Source: an uncultured Erysipelotrichaceae bacterium
GTDB lineage: Bacteria > Bacillota_I > Bacilli_A > RF39 > UBA660
Direction of reading: 5' to 3'
Assembly (NCBI GenBank): GCA_902780585.1
Contig: CACZGA010000006.1
Coordinates: forward strand, 1 to 42,480
Length of the DNA stretch: 42,480 bases
Positions 23,430 to 31,583 of the stretch are shown piece by piece. Numbering within the stretch: the first letter of the stretch is position 1; each line of letters starts with the position of its first letter. The position numbers were made by a program, and so were the translations under genes. The notes under the pieces were generated by a model. The model saw only the letters and a program-made list of their open reading frames with translations. It was not told the origin of the DNA and did no database searches.

Positions 23430-24908
23430 ATGGCTTTAGAGTTAAAACCAGGAATAGTTAAGTATAACAATCGCGAGGATATTGTTTGTTATTATGGTGA
23501 GGTAAATGGAGTAACATATTATTTTCTTACTTCTCCTGAAAATAAGATATATCCTTATCAAAATAGAATCGCTACTACAGTATTAAAAGAAGCTGTTGAC
23601 CCAATGTTTGATGCTAGCAACATTGGATTGTTTGATGATGATGGCAATATTATTATACCGTTTGATAAACGTCAGATTAAGGCTATTGATGAGTCTTTAG
23701 CTTTAGTTGAGCCAGTTCAACCTACAACTCCTTGTGTTATTGATGCTATAAAGAATTTAAAAGGTAATCCTGAATCTACTGTATACACATTATCTAATAT
23801 AAGAGAGAAGATGAGGGATAGAATAGGATCTGGTAGTTTTTTATTCTATAATCTTTTTTCTGAAGCTGGTATTTATGATGTAAAAACAGGTAAAAATATT
23901 TTACCTGGATTATATAGTTTTATTGCTGTTGGTAATGATAACAATGATAGTGTTTATCTAGGAACAGCAGATGGTAGTATTGTTGAATTTTCTTTAAGTA
24001 AACGTGCTTTGGTTGAAGAAAATAATGGAGAAGAAGCACTTGATGTTAGTGCTGTTTCTGAAGAAGTTGCTCCAGAGGCTGAAAGTATAAATGAGGCTTT
24101 AAACTCAGCTGTTGAAAATATCGTGGAAGAACCACAAGAAAGTCAGCCTGTAGTTCCAGTGGTTGCTTCTGAAAGTGAAAAAACTATTGAGACTGAAGTT
24201 AAGGAACCTGAGACTCAAGTTGAAGAAGTTGCTGAAGTTAAGGAACCAGAAGCTCAAGCTGAAGAGGCTGTTGAGACTGAAGTTGAACCTCCTAAAGTTG
24301 ATTTTGTTGATACTACTGAAAGCGAAGAAGTGGTTAAACTTAATGTTAGTGAAGTTCCAGAGGAAGAGGTAGAAATTGATGAGAGTCAATTACCTACAGA
24401 AGAAGTTCCATCTTTAGAGAATTTTATGAAACAAGGTGGAGAACCTGCTGATAACACAATTGATCCTGGAGATGAAGAAGAGTTTGATTTAGGTGATGTT
24501 GCTGAGACTACATCTTTAGATTCTATGGTTGGTGGAGATGATCCAACTAACTTTGATGAAGATATTAAAGCTAATGATGCATTTGGTAAAGTATGGGCAG
24601 ATTCAATTGATTTAAATTCTCTAAGTGATGATGCATCTGATTCTGGGGAAGATGATATTTTAGGCTCTTCAGTAGAAAGAATAGAGAGATTTACTAAGGG
24701 ATTAATTGAAACTCATAAAAATGATGTACAAACAATTGCCAATTTATCTACTGAAAATTCTGAATTAAAGAAACGTTTAGCCCGTTTCGAAAAAGCATTA
24801 GAATTACAAGAAGCAAGATATAAACAGCAAGAAAGTCAAATAAAAAAGTATAGAGGATCTATAGAATCCTTTGCAACTGAATTAGAAAATGCAATGAGTG
24901 AAGATTAA
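23430..24908 (+). CDS. Cytoplasmic protein with acidic disordered middle and C-terminal coiled coil
   Basis: This 492-aa protein of unknown function has three parts. Residues 1-200 are a folded alpha/beta domain (YYGEVNGVTYYFLTSPENK; FDDDGNIIIPFDKRQIKAID). Residues about 205-430 are an acidic Glu/Val/Pro-rich stretch with short repeats of the type KEPETQVEEV. Residues 430-492 form a coiled coil (ETHKNDVQTIANLSTENSEL, then LARFEKALELQEARYKQQES). No signal peptide or membrane span. Start is ATG 23430 rather than TTG 23415, which falls in the GGGTGGTG ribosome site. The acidic part shares the string SEVPE with the tail of the HerA-like ATPase; this may be composition only. Confidence 0.75.
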   Translation: MALELKPGIVKYNNREDIVCYYGEVNGVTYYFLTSPENKIYPYQNRIATTVLKEAVDPMFDASNIGLFDDDGNIIIPFDKRQIKAIDESLALVEPVQPTTPCVIDAIKNLKGNPESTVYTLSNIREKMRDRIGSGSFLFYNLFSEAGIYDVKTGKNILPGLYSFIAVGNDNNDSVYLGTADGSIVEFSLSKRALVEENNGEEALDVSAVSEEVAPEAESINEALNSAVENIVEEPQESQPVVPVVASESEKTIETEVKEPETQVEEVAEVKEPEAQAEEAVETEVEPPKVDFVDTTESEEVVKLNVSEVPEEEVEIDESQLPTEEVPSLENFMKQGGEPADNTIDPGDEEEFDLGDVAETTSLDSMVGGDDPTNFDEDIKANDAFGKVWADSIDLNSLSDDASDSGEDDILGSSVERIERFTKGLIETHKNDVQTIANLSTENSELKKRLARFEKALELQEARYKQQESQIKKYRGSIESFATELENAMSED

Positions 24909-24937
24909 AATCAACTAATAATTAGTTGATTTTTTTG
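24906..24937 (+). terminator. Terminator before the suf operon
   Basis: AATCAACTAAT/ATTAGTTGATT hairpin followed by T7; the T run also carries the suf -35 element. Confidence 0.85.
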
Positions 24938-24963
24938 TCATTACTTTTATTTTGTGATAAAAT
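24935..24963 (+). promoter_or_regulatory. Promoter of the sufCDSUB operon
   Basis: TTGTCA (24935-24940), 17-nt spacer, TAAAAT (24958-24963) with a TGA extension. No IscR- or Fur-like site is evident. Confidence 0.75.
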
Positions 24964-24990
24964 AATAATGATTTAGAGATGAGGGATAAT

Positions 24991-25752
24991 ATGTTAGAAA
25001 TCAAGAATCTTACTTGTTCAATTATAGATAGTGATGTTCCTATTTTAGAGGATTTTTCTTTAAAAATTAATGAAGGTGAAACTCATGTTATTATGGGACC
25101 TAATGGTACTGGTAAAAGTACTTTATCAAAAGTTATTATGGGACATTATCAATATGAAGTTAATTCTGGGGATATTTGTATTGATTCGGAAAGCATTCTT
25201 CATTTAAGTGTTGATGAGAGGGCTAAAAAAGGTCTGTTTTTATGTATGCAAGATCCTACTGTTATTGAAGGAGTTAGTAATAGTGAGTTTTTAAGAACGG
25301 CTAGAGCGTCTCTTACTGGAGAAAAGGTTAATCTTTATACTTTTATTAAGGATATGGAACAAGGTATGAAAGATGTTTCTTTAGATAGTAGTATGTTACA
25401 TCGTTCTTTAAACCATGGATTTAGTGGTGGAGAAAAAAAGAAAAATGAAATATTACAGATGAAGTTTTTAAAACCTAAATATATTATTTTAGATGAATTA
25501 GATTCTGGATTAGATGTTGATAGTTTAAGAATAGTTTGTGATAATATTAATTCTTATATGAAAGAAAATAAAGAGGCTTCTTTATTAATAATTACTCATT
25601 ATACGCGTATATTAGAATACTTAAAACCAGATTTTGTTCATATATTAAAGGATGGCTCTATAAAGAAGAGCGGTGGAATGGAACTGGCTTTAGAAATAGA
25701 GAAAAGTGGATATAGTGATATCATTGAATCTGGGGGAGAAGCAGATGAGTAA
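24991..25752 (+). CDS. sufC: Fe-S assembly ATPase SufC
   Basis: This 253-aa ABC-type ATPase of the SufBCD scaffold complex has Walker A GPNGTGKSTL (about 36), the Q-loop CMQDPTVIEGV, the degenerate signature FSGGEKKKNEILQM and Walker B YIILDELDSGLDVD. The KKKNE after the signature is typical of SufC. Start is ATG 24991 with GAGGGAT upstream; the in-frame ATG at 24979 precedes the ribosome site. It is the first gene of sufC-D-S-U-B and overlaps sufD by 8 nt. Confidence 0.95.
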   Translation: MLEIKNLTCSIIDSDVPILEDFSLKINEGETHVIMGPNGTGKSTLSKVIMGHYQYEVNSGDICIDSESILHLSVDERAKKGLFLCMQDPTVIEGVSNSEFLRTARASLTGEKVNLYTFIKDMEQGMKDVSLDSSMLHRSLNHGFSGGEKKKNEILQMKFLKPKYIILDELDSGLDVDSLRIVCDNINSYMKENKEASLLIITHYTRILEYLKPDFVHILKDGSIKKSGGMELALEIEKSGYSDIIESGGEADE

Positions 25753-26323
25753 AGTATTATATGTAATGGATTATGATGATAAGACTCATTATACTTATAA
25801 TATTACTGAAGATACGGTTATATATCATTACTTAGTAGATAGTAGTAGTACTGTAGATATTAATATGGTTACTGAAGGAGTTACTTTATACTATTATTAC
25901 AATACTATTAATTATAAAAATAATAGTTTTTCTATTAAAGTAAATCATTTAAAAGATAATACTCATAGTGAGTTGTTTAATCATGGAGTTAATGTAGGAA
26001 AAAATAAATTAGATTTTTTTGTAGAAGGAATTGTTCCTAAAGAGAGTGAAAAGTGTATTTGTAATCAAGAAAATCAAATTATTAATATGGGTGATGGAAA
26101 AAGTACAATTTGTCCTAATTTATTAATTGATAATTATGATGTTGATAGTAATCATTCGGCTTATATTGGTAAGTTTAGTGAGGATAAATTGTTTTATTTG
26201 ATGAGTAGAGGAATATCTTTTGATGAGGCTAATAGGTTATTATTAAATGGTTTTTTAATTAATACTGATAGTATAGATCTTAATAAGATTGATTTGTTTA
26301 TTAAGGAGATAGAAAAAATATAG
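25745..26323 (+). CDS. sufD: Short SufD-like scaffold protein
   Basis: This 192-aa member of the SufB/SufD family is about half the usual length (near 430). It keeps the C-terminal core: SNHSAYIGKFSEDKLFYLMS followed by RGISFDEANRLLLNGF, with the His that is important in SufD. The large N-terminal and part of the beta-helix are missing. It follows sufC with an overlap and GGGGGAG upstream of ATG 25745. By position it should pair with SufB and SufC. The annotation as SufD rests on the C terminus and synteny. Confidence 0.85.
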   Translation: MSKVLYVMDYDDKTHYTYNITEDTVIYHYLVDSSSTVDINMVTEGVTLYYYYNTINYKNNSFSIKVNHLKDNTHSELFNHGVNVGKNKLDFFVEGIVPKESEKCICNQENQIINMGDGKSTICPNLLIDNYDVDSNHSAYIGKFSEDKLFYLMSRGISFDEANRLLLNGFLINTDSIDLNKIDLFIKEIEKI

Positions 26324-26334
26324 GAGGTGTTAAG

Positions 26335-27528
26335 ATGCATAGAGAGGATTTTCCAATGTTAGATGGAAATATTATTTATTTTGATAATGGTGCGACTACT
26401 TTAAAACCTAAAAGAGTAGTGGATGCAATGAATAGATATTATCTTGAACACACTTCTAATATTCATAGAGGGGATTATGATGCCGCTATTCAGTCTAATT
26501 TAGCATATGATGCTGTTAGAGATATTGTGGCTAGGTTTGTTAATTGTAAAAGTAAGGAAGTTATTTATACTAGTGGGGCAACTTATTCTATTAATTTAGT
26601 TGTTTTTGGGTATATGAGAAAACATTTACATAAAGGGGATGTTGTTTTACTAAATAAAGCTGAACATGCTTCTAATGTTCTTCCTTGGATAAAGTTACAA
26701 GAAGAGATTGGGATAGATATTCAGTATATTCCTTTAGATGAAAACTATGAGATTACTTTTGATAATTTAGTTAAGGTTGTTACAGATAAAACAAAGGTAA
26801 TTAGTTTAGCTCATGTTTCTAATGTTATTGGTGATGTTAGAGATGTAAAAAGAATTGGTAAGTATTGTAGAGAAAATAATATTATTTTCCATGTAGATGG
26901 GGCACAAAGTGTACCTCATATGAAAGTGGATTTTCAAGATAGTTGCATGGACTTTTTAAGTTTTTCTGGGCATAAGATGTTAGGACCTACGGGAGTAGGT
27001 ATTCTAGTGGGTAGAGAAGAACTATTAGAAGAAATGGAGCCTATTTGCTATGGTGGGGGAATGAATTCTTTCTTTGAAGAAGATTCTTCCTATGAATTAA
27101 AAAGTATTCCTGTTAGATTTGAAGCAGGTACTCCACCAATTGCTGAAGTAATTGGACTAGGTGAAGCAATTACTTATTTAGAAGAAATTGGGATGGATAA
27201 TATTCATAAACATGAAATGGATTTAAAAGACTATTTCCTTTCAAGAGTTAAGGAAATAGATAATGTTATACTTTATAATAATAATTCTGAGTCAGGGATT
27301 GTATCATTTAATTTAGAAGGTGTATTTGCTCAAGATACATCAGTATATTTAAATCATTATCATATTTGTGTAAGAGCAGGAAATCATTGCGCTAAACTTT
27401 TAAAAGATGATATGCCTGTTCAAAATACTGTACGTGTTAGTTTATATTTTTATAATACTAGGGAAGAGATAGATGTTTTAATTGAAGCATTAAAGAATAG
27501 TAAAGATTTATTTAATGTAATTATATAG
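26335..27528 (+). CDS. sufS: Cysteine desulfurase SufS
   Basis: This 397-aa PLP enzyme takes sulfur from cysteine for Fe-S assembly and passes it to SufU. Features are the N-terminal YFDNGATTLKP, the cofactor Lys in FSGHKMLGPTG (Lys214), HVDGAQSVPHM, and the persulfide Cys in RAGNHCAKLL (Cys352). Group II (SufS) type. AGGAGG precedes the ATG, 12 nt after sufD. Confidence 0.97.
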   Translation: MHREDFPMLDGNIIYFDNGATTLKPKRVVDAMNRYYLEHTSNIHRGDYDAAIQSNLAYDAVRDIVARFVNCKSKEVIYTSGATYSINLVVFGYMRKHLHKGDVVLLNKAEHASNVLPWIKLQEEIGIDIQYIPLDENYEITFDNLVKVVTDKTKVISLAHVSNVIGDVRDVKRIGKYCRENNIIFHVDGAQSVPHMKVDFQDSCMDFLSFSGHKMLGPTGVGILVGREELLEEMEPICYGGGMNSFFEEDSSYELKSIPVRFEAGTPPIAEVIGLGEAITYLEEIGMDNIHKHEMDLKDYFLSRVKEIDNVILYNNNSESGIVSFNLEGVFAQDTSVYLNHYHICVRAGNHCAKLLKDDMPVQNTVRVSLYFYNTREEIDVLIEALKNSKDLFNVII

Positions 27529-27536
27529 GAGTAGTT

Positions 27537-27959
27537 ATGGATAGTAATTTAAGAAGAGAAATTATATTGGATAATTATCAAGATCCTATGAATCGGGGAT
27601 TAGTAGAAGATGAAAGTTATTTAAAAGTAAATTCTCGTAGTGAAAGTTGTATTGATAATTTAGATTTTATGATGAAAATAGAAGATGGTATTATCAAAGA
27701 TATTCGTTTTGATGGTGAGGCCTGTGCAATTAGTACTTCAGCTACTTCTATTATGATTAGGAGTTTATTAGGGAAAAAAGTCGAGGACGCTAAAAAGATA
27801 TTGGAAGAATATCAACATATGTTACATGAAGAAGAGTATGATAGTGAATTACTGGGGGAATTAACTGTTTATGATGAGATTAGTAAACAACCTAATCGTT
27901 TGAATTGTGCACTTCTGCCAGGAGATGCTATTGATAAAATGTTGAAACAAATGAATTAG
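27537..27959 (+). CDS. sufU: Sulfur-transfer zinc protein SufU
   Basis: This 140-aa Zn-dependent SufU accepts sulfur from SufS. Zinc ligands are conserved: Cys38 and Asp40 (SCID), Cys63 (GEACAIS) and Cys124 (RLNCALLP). The usual CGD triplet reads C-I-D here. The insert that distinguishes SufU from IscU is present (about 75-115). 8 nt after sufS, with TAGGAG upstream. Confidence 0.95.
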   Translation: MDSNLRREIILDNYQDPMNRGLVEDESYLKVNSRSESCIDNLDFMMKIEDGIIKDIRFDGEACAISTSATSIMIRSLLGKKVEDAKKILEEYQHMLHEEEYDSELLGELTVYDEISKQPNRLNCALLPGDAIDKMLKQMN

Positions 27960-27974
27960 AGATGAGGTGAGGCT

Positions 27975-29288
27975 ATGGAAGTTGTTGGAATTAATGAAGA
28001 AAATGTAAAAAAAATATCTGACATTAAACAAGAAGAACAATGGATTAAAGATTATAGGGTTCAAAGTTACCAATACTTTGAAAGTCTTCCTATGCCTAGT
28101 TTTGGGCCTACTATTGATTTAGATTTTTCAAAGATTATATATTATAAAAATAATGATAAAGATAAAATGATTCAAAGTGATTGGAATAATGTATTAAAAC
28201 CAATTGTTGATGATTTAGATTCTGTTGGAGTTAGAGAAGCTGAAATACATATGGGTGGTATGGGAGTTCAATATGAAAGCGAAGTAATATATCATTCAAT
28301 GTTAAAAGAGATAGAAGAAAAGAAAGTTATTTTTACTTCAATTGAACAAGCTATGAAAGATTATCCAGAATTAGTTAAAAAGTATTTTGGTAAGATTGTT
28401 AGTAATCATGATAATAAGTTTGCAGCTTTGAATGGCGCAGTATTTTCAGGAGGCAGTTTTATATATGTACCACCTAATACTAAACTAGATCGCCCTTTAC
28501 AAAGTTATTTTAGAATTAATAGTCGTAATATGGGGCAATTTGAACGTACTTTAATTATTGTGGATGATAATAGTGATTTACATTATATCGAAGGTTGTAC
28601 GGCACCTACTTATAGTGAAAGTAGTTTACATGCGGCTGTGGTGGAAATTTATGTTGGTAAGAATAGTAAGTGTCGTTATTCTACAGTTCAGAATTGGGCT
28701 AATAATGTTTATAATTTAGTTACTAAGCGAGCTTTAGTTGATAAACATGGTACGATGGAATGGATAGATGGAAATATTGGTAGTTTAGTTACTATGAAAT
28801 ATCCATGTTGTATTTTAAAGGGAGATTATTCTAAAGGTACTTGCATTACTATTAGTGTGGCTGGTAATGGTCAGATACAAGATACGGGTGCTAGAATGAT
28901 TCATATGGGTAAACATACTAAAAGTAATATAGTTTCTAAAAGTATTGCTCGTAATGGTGGAAATGCTACGTACAGAGGGAAGGCTTTTATTAGTAAAAGT
29001 GCAACTAATAGTGAAGCTAGTGTTAAATGTGATACTTTAATACTAGATAGATTATCTAAGAGCGATACTATTCCTGTGAATTCTTGTTTTAATGTTACTA
29101 GTAATATTGAACATGAAGCAACTGTTTCTAAAATCAGTGAAGATAATTTGTTTTATATGATGAGTAGGGGTATTTCTAGGGAACGTGCTATGGATTTAAT
29201 TATTTTAGGATTTATAGAAAAATTTAGAGAAGAACTACCTATGGAGTATGCAGTTGAATTAAATCAATTAATAAAGAGAAATTTATAA
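27975..29288 (+). CDS. sufB: Fe-S scaffold protein SufB
   Basis: This 437-aa scaffold subunit assembles nascent Fe-S clusters with SufC and SufD. Signature parts are seen: MPSFGPTIDLDF, GAVFSGGSFIYVPPN, YSTVQNWANNVYNLVTKRA, NIGSLVTMKYP, and IEHEATVSKISEDNLFYMMS. The loop before EHEAT reads SDTIPVNSCFN; by eye the Glu that acts in the E. coli protein is replaced by Ser. AGGTGAGG precedes the ATG. Last gene of the operon, followed by a terminator. Confidence 0.97.
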   Translation: MEVVGINEENVKKISDIKQEEQWIKDYRVQSYQYFESLPMPSFGPTIDLDFSKIIYYKNNDKDKMIQSDWNNVLKPIVDDLDSVGVREAEIHMGGMGVQYESEVIYHSMLKEIEEKKVIFTSIEQAMKDYPELVKKYFGKIVSNHDNKFAALNGAVFSGGSFIYVPPNTKLDRPLQSYFRINSRNMGQFERTLIIVDDNSDLHYIEGCTAPTYSESSLHAAVVEIYVGKNSKCRYSTVQNWANNVYNLVTKRALVDKHGTMEWIDGNIGSLVTMKYPCCILKGDYSKGTCITISVAGNGQIQDTGARMIHMGKHTKSNIVSKSIARNGGNATYRGKAFISKSATNSEASVKCDTLILDRLSKSDTIPVNSCFNVTSNIEHEATVSKISEDNLFYMMSRGISRERAMDLIILGFIEKFREELPMEYAVELNQLIKRNL

Positions 29289-29308
29289 TATAGATTTAAA
29301 ATATAATT

Positions 29309-29344
29309 ATAAACTACTAAACTTTATTATTAGTAGTTTTTTTG
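29309..29344 (+). terminator. Terminator of the suf operon
   Basis: AAACTACTAA (29311-29320) pairs with TTAGTAGTTT (29330-29339), followed by T run. Confidence 0.85.
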
Positions 29345-29452
29345 TTGTAGTATTTTTATTTTCTTTTAGAGAAAAATTATATTCTATTTTATTTGATTGG
29401 GTAATTTAATTATTCTGTGATTTTTATTGTTAGTAATTATGCATTATAGTAT

Positions 29453-29467
29453 CCTCCTGAAAGGAGG
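29453..29467 (+). promoter_or_regulatory. Hairpin occluding the ssb Shine-Dalgarno
   Basis: CCTCC (29453-29457), loop TGAAA, GGAGG (29463-29467). The 3' arm is the core of the ssb ribosome site (AAGGAGGTGA), so the stem would hide it. Confidence 0.55.
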
Positions 29468-29473
29468 TGACTT

Positions 29474-29809
29474 ATGCTTAATCAAGTTGTTTTAGTTGGT
29501 AGATTAACTAGAGATATTTCGGTTAATAAAGGTGAACATGGTAAAGTTGCGACTATTCCTATTGCGGTACCAAGAAGTTTTAAAAATTCAGAGGGAACAT
29601 ATGATACAGATTTTATTGATTGTGTGGCCTTTGATCATGTCGCAGAAAATACTAGTGAATATTGTAGTAAAGGAGATATTGTAGGAGTAAAGGGAAGAAT
29701 ACAGACTATTGATGAAAAGCAAGAAGATGATACTATTAAGAAGAGAATAGATATTATTGCGGAAAAAATAACTTTTTTATCTAGTAAAAGACAAGAAGAA
29801 GCAGATTAA
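29474..29809 (+). CDS. ssb: Single-stranded DNA-binding protein (short form)
   Basis: This 111-aa OB-fold SSB has MLNQVVLVGRLTRD, a PIAVPRSFKNSEG strand and DFIDCVAFDHVAEN, then KGDIVGVKGRIQT, all diagnostic. It stops right after the OB fold, ending EEAD, and lacks the flexible linker and the DDDIPF-type tip that recruits partner proteins. The gene is not between rpsF and rpsR, so a second full-length SSB probably exists elsewhere. An unusually strong ribosome site lies 6 nt upstream within a hairpin. Confidence 0.93.
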   Translation: MLNQVVLVGRLTRDISVNKGEHGKVATIPIAVPRSFKNSEGTYDTDFIDCVAFDHVAENTSEYCSKGDIVGVKGRIQTIDEKQEDDTIKKRIDIIAEKITFLSSKRQEEAD

Positions 29810-29821
29810 TCTGCTTTTTTT
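29799..29821 (+). terminator. Terminator overlapping the ssb stop codon
   Basis: AGCAGATTAATCTGCT palindrome (29800-29815) followed by T run; the TAA lies in the stem. Confidence 0.85.
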
Positions 29822-29859
29822 GTTTATTATATGCTATACTTTTTATAGTAGGTGATTAT

Positions 29860-30264
29860 ATGAATGTTGTGGTTAGAGATTATGAAGATAAAGATTTAGA
29901 GGATGTTAATAAAATAGTTAAAGAATCATTTTCTTATGAAAAAGGAAATATTCAAGGAGATATGTATCATGAAATTGTTGGGTGTATAGATAATAAGGTA
30001 GTTGGTTATTTACTATTAATTAGAATGTATAATCCTATTGCTAAGTATAGTTATTATTTATTAGACCATGTATGTGTTTCTAGTGAGTATAGAGGATTGG
30101 GTGTTGGTGAAGCTTTAGTGAATTATGCTGAGAGGCTTGCTAAAGATGGTTCTGCTAAGTATATTCAACTTACTTGTAGTAGGTTTAGAGAAGATGCTCA
30201 TAAATTATATAAAAACTGTGGTTTTTATATTAAAGAGTCTGATATATTTAGAAAAAATTTATAG
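29860..30264 (+). CDS. GNAT-family N-acetyltransferase
   Basis: This 134-aa acetyl-CoA-dependent transferase shows the GNAT order: VRDYEDKDLEDVNKI at the N terminus, strand DHVCVSSEYRGLGVGEALVN (motif A, acetyl-CoA loop RGLGVG), and YIQLTCSRFREDAHKLYKNC followed by GF. The substrate is unknown. Start ATG has AGGTGATT upstream; an extended -10 (TGCTATACT) precedes it. It ends 12 nt before the phosphorylase gene, so the two are probably co-transcribed. Confidence 0.9.
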   Translation: MNVVVRDYEDKDLEDVNKIVKESFSYEKGNIQGDMYHEIVGCIDNKVVGYLLLIRMYNPIAKYSYYLLDHVCVSSEYRGLGVGEALVNYAERLAKDGSAKYIQLTCSRFREDAHKLYKNCGFYIKESDIFRKNL

Positions 30265-30276
30265 AAGGGAGTTAGT

Positions 30277-31506
30277 ATGATACTAGATATTATTAATAAG
30301 AAAAGATTGGGGAAGGAATTAACTTATAAAGAATTAGATACTATATTTAATGGTTATTTAAATGGAGATGTTTTAGATTACCAAATGGCTAGTTTATTAA
30401 TGGCTATATGTATTAATGGTATGAGTGATGAAGAAATATTTGCTTTAACTAAAATATTTATTGATAGTGGAGATATATTAGATTTTTCTTCAGTAGATGG
30501 TATTAAAGTAGATAAACATTCAACGGGGGGGATTGGAGATAAAACTACTTTGGTTATTGCGCCTATTGTAGCTTCTTTAGGAGTGCCAGTGATTAAAATG
30601 AGTGGAAGAGGACTTGGATATACGGGAGGAACAATTGATAAATTAGAGTCTATTCCTGGATATCGAGTTAATTTAAAGGATAAAGAGATAATTCATCAGG
30701 TTAAAGACATTGGTATTGTGATTACGGGACAAACTGCTTGTTTAGTACCTATGGATAAAGCTATTTATGCATTAAGAGATGTTACAGCAACTGTTTCTTC
30801 TATTCCTTTAATTGCTTCTAGTATAATGAGTAAAAAGATCGCTTCAGGTGCTGATAAGATATTAATTGATGTTAAAGTTGGTAAGGGAGCACTATTAAAA
30901 ACTAAAGAAGATGCTAAAAAGTTAAGTGAATTAATGGTTAAGATTGGTGAATTTTATCAAAAAGAAGTAAGAACAATTATAAGTGATATGAATACTCCTT
31001 TAGGTAGAGCTATTGGTAATGGTTTAGAAGTAAAAGAGGCTATTTCTGTTTTAAAAGGGGAAGAGAAGAGTAATCCTTTTGTAGATTTATGTTATGACTT
31101 AGCTAGTGAAATGGTAAGTATGGGTAAGAATATATCTAAAAAGGATGCTTATAATCAAGTCCTTCAAAGTATAAAAGATGGTAGTGCATATAATAAGTTC
31201 TTAGAATTAGTTTCTTATCAAAAGGGAGATATTAATGGTATTAAAATAAGTCAAAAGAAATTAGATATTTTAGCACCGTCTTCAGGAATTGTTAAAAGAA
31301 TAGATGCTTTAGAGATTGGAAAATTGTCTTTAGCTTTGGGAGCTGGAAAAGAAACTTTAAATGATAAGATTGATTACTCTGTAGGTGTCTATTTACATAA
31401 ACTTGTCGGTGATAAAGTAAAAGAGGGTGATGTTTTAGCTACTCTTTATATGGGAAATAAAAAAGTTGATGTTAATTATGACAAAATATTTACAATTGAT
31501 ATGTAA
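30277..31506 (+). CDS. pdp: Pyrimidine-nucleoside phosphorylase
   Basis: This 409-aa enzyme splits thymidine, uridine or deoxyuridine with phosphate to base and pentose-1-phosphate. The family signature SGRGLGYTGGTIDKLESIPG is intact, as are the phosphate loop KHSTGGIGDKTT and DVTATVSSIPLIASSIMSKK (broken by no gaps). The C-terminal domain is a little shorter than the usual 430-440 aa. It could be named deoA; the Firmicutes pyrimidine type (pdp) is more likely. No other nucleoside genes flank it. Confidence 0.93.
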   Translation: MILDIINKKRLGKELTYKELDTIFNGYLNGDVLDYQMASLLMAICINGMSDEEIFALTKIFIDSGDILDFSSVDGIKVDKHSTGGIGDKTTLVIAPIVASLGVPVIKMSGRGLGYTGGTIDKLESIPGYRVNLKDKEIIHQVKDIGIVITGQTACLVPMDKAIYALRDVTATVSSIPLIASSIMSKKIASGADKILIDVKVGKGALLKTKEDAKKLSELMVKIGEFYQKEVRTIISDMNTPLGRAIGNGLEVKEAISVLKGEEKSNPFVDLCYDLASEMVSMGKNISKKDAYNQVLQSIKDGSAYNKFLELVSYQKGDINGIKISQKKLDILAPSSGIVKRIDALEIGKLSLALGAGKETLNDKIDYSVGVYLHKLVGDKVKEGDVLATLYMGNKKVDVNYDKIFTIDM

Positions 31507-31532
31507 TATTAAATTTTGTTTATAAAAAATGT

Positions 31533-31559
31533 TTGAATTTAAGAATTTTATGTTATAAT
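31533..31559 (+). promoter_or_regulatory. Promoter of the surface adhesin-sortase genes
   Basis: TTGAAT (31533-31538), 15-nt spacer, perfect TATAAT (31554-31559) with a TGT extension that compensates for the short spacer. Confidence 0.65.
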
Positions 31560-31583
31560 ACATTTAAAGGTAAGGTGAAAAAT

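Noticed and set aside
24105-24389. Frames overlapping the acidic repeats of the 23430 gene
   Set aside because: Low-complexity shadows of Glu/Val codons on both strands.
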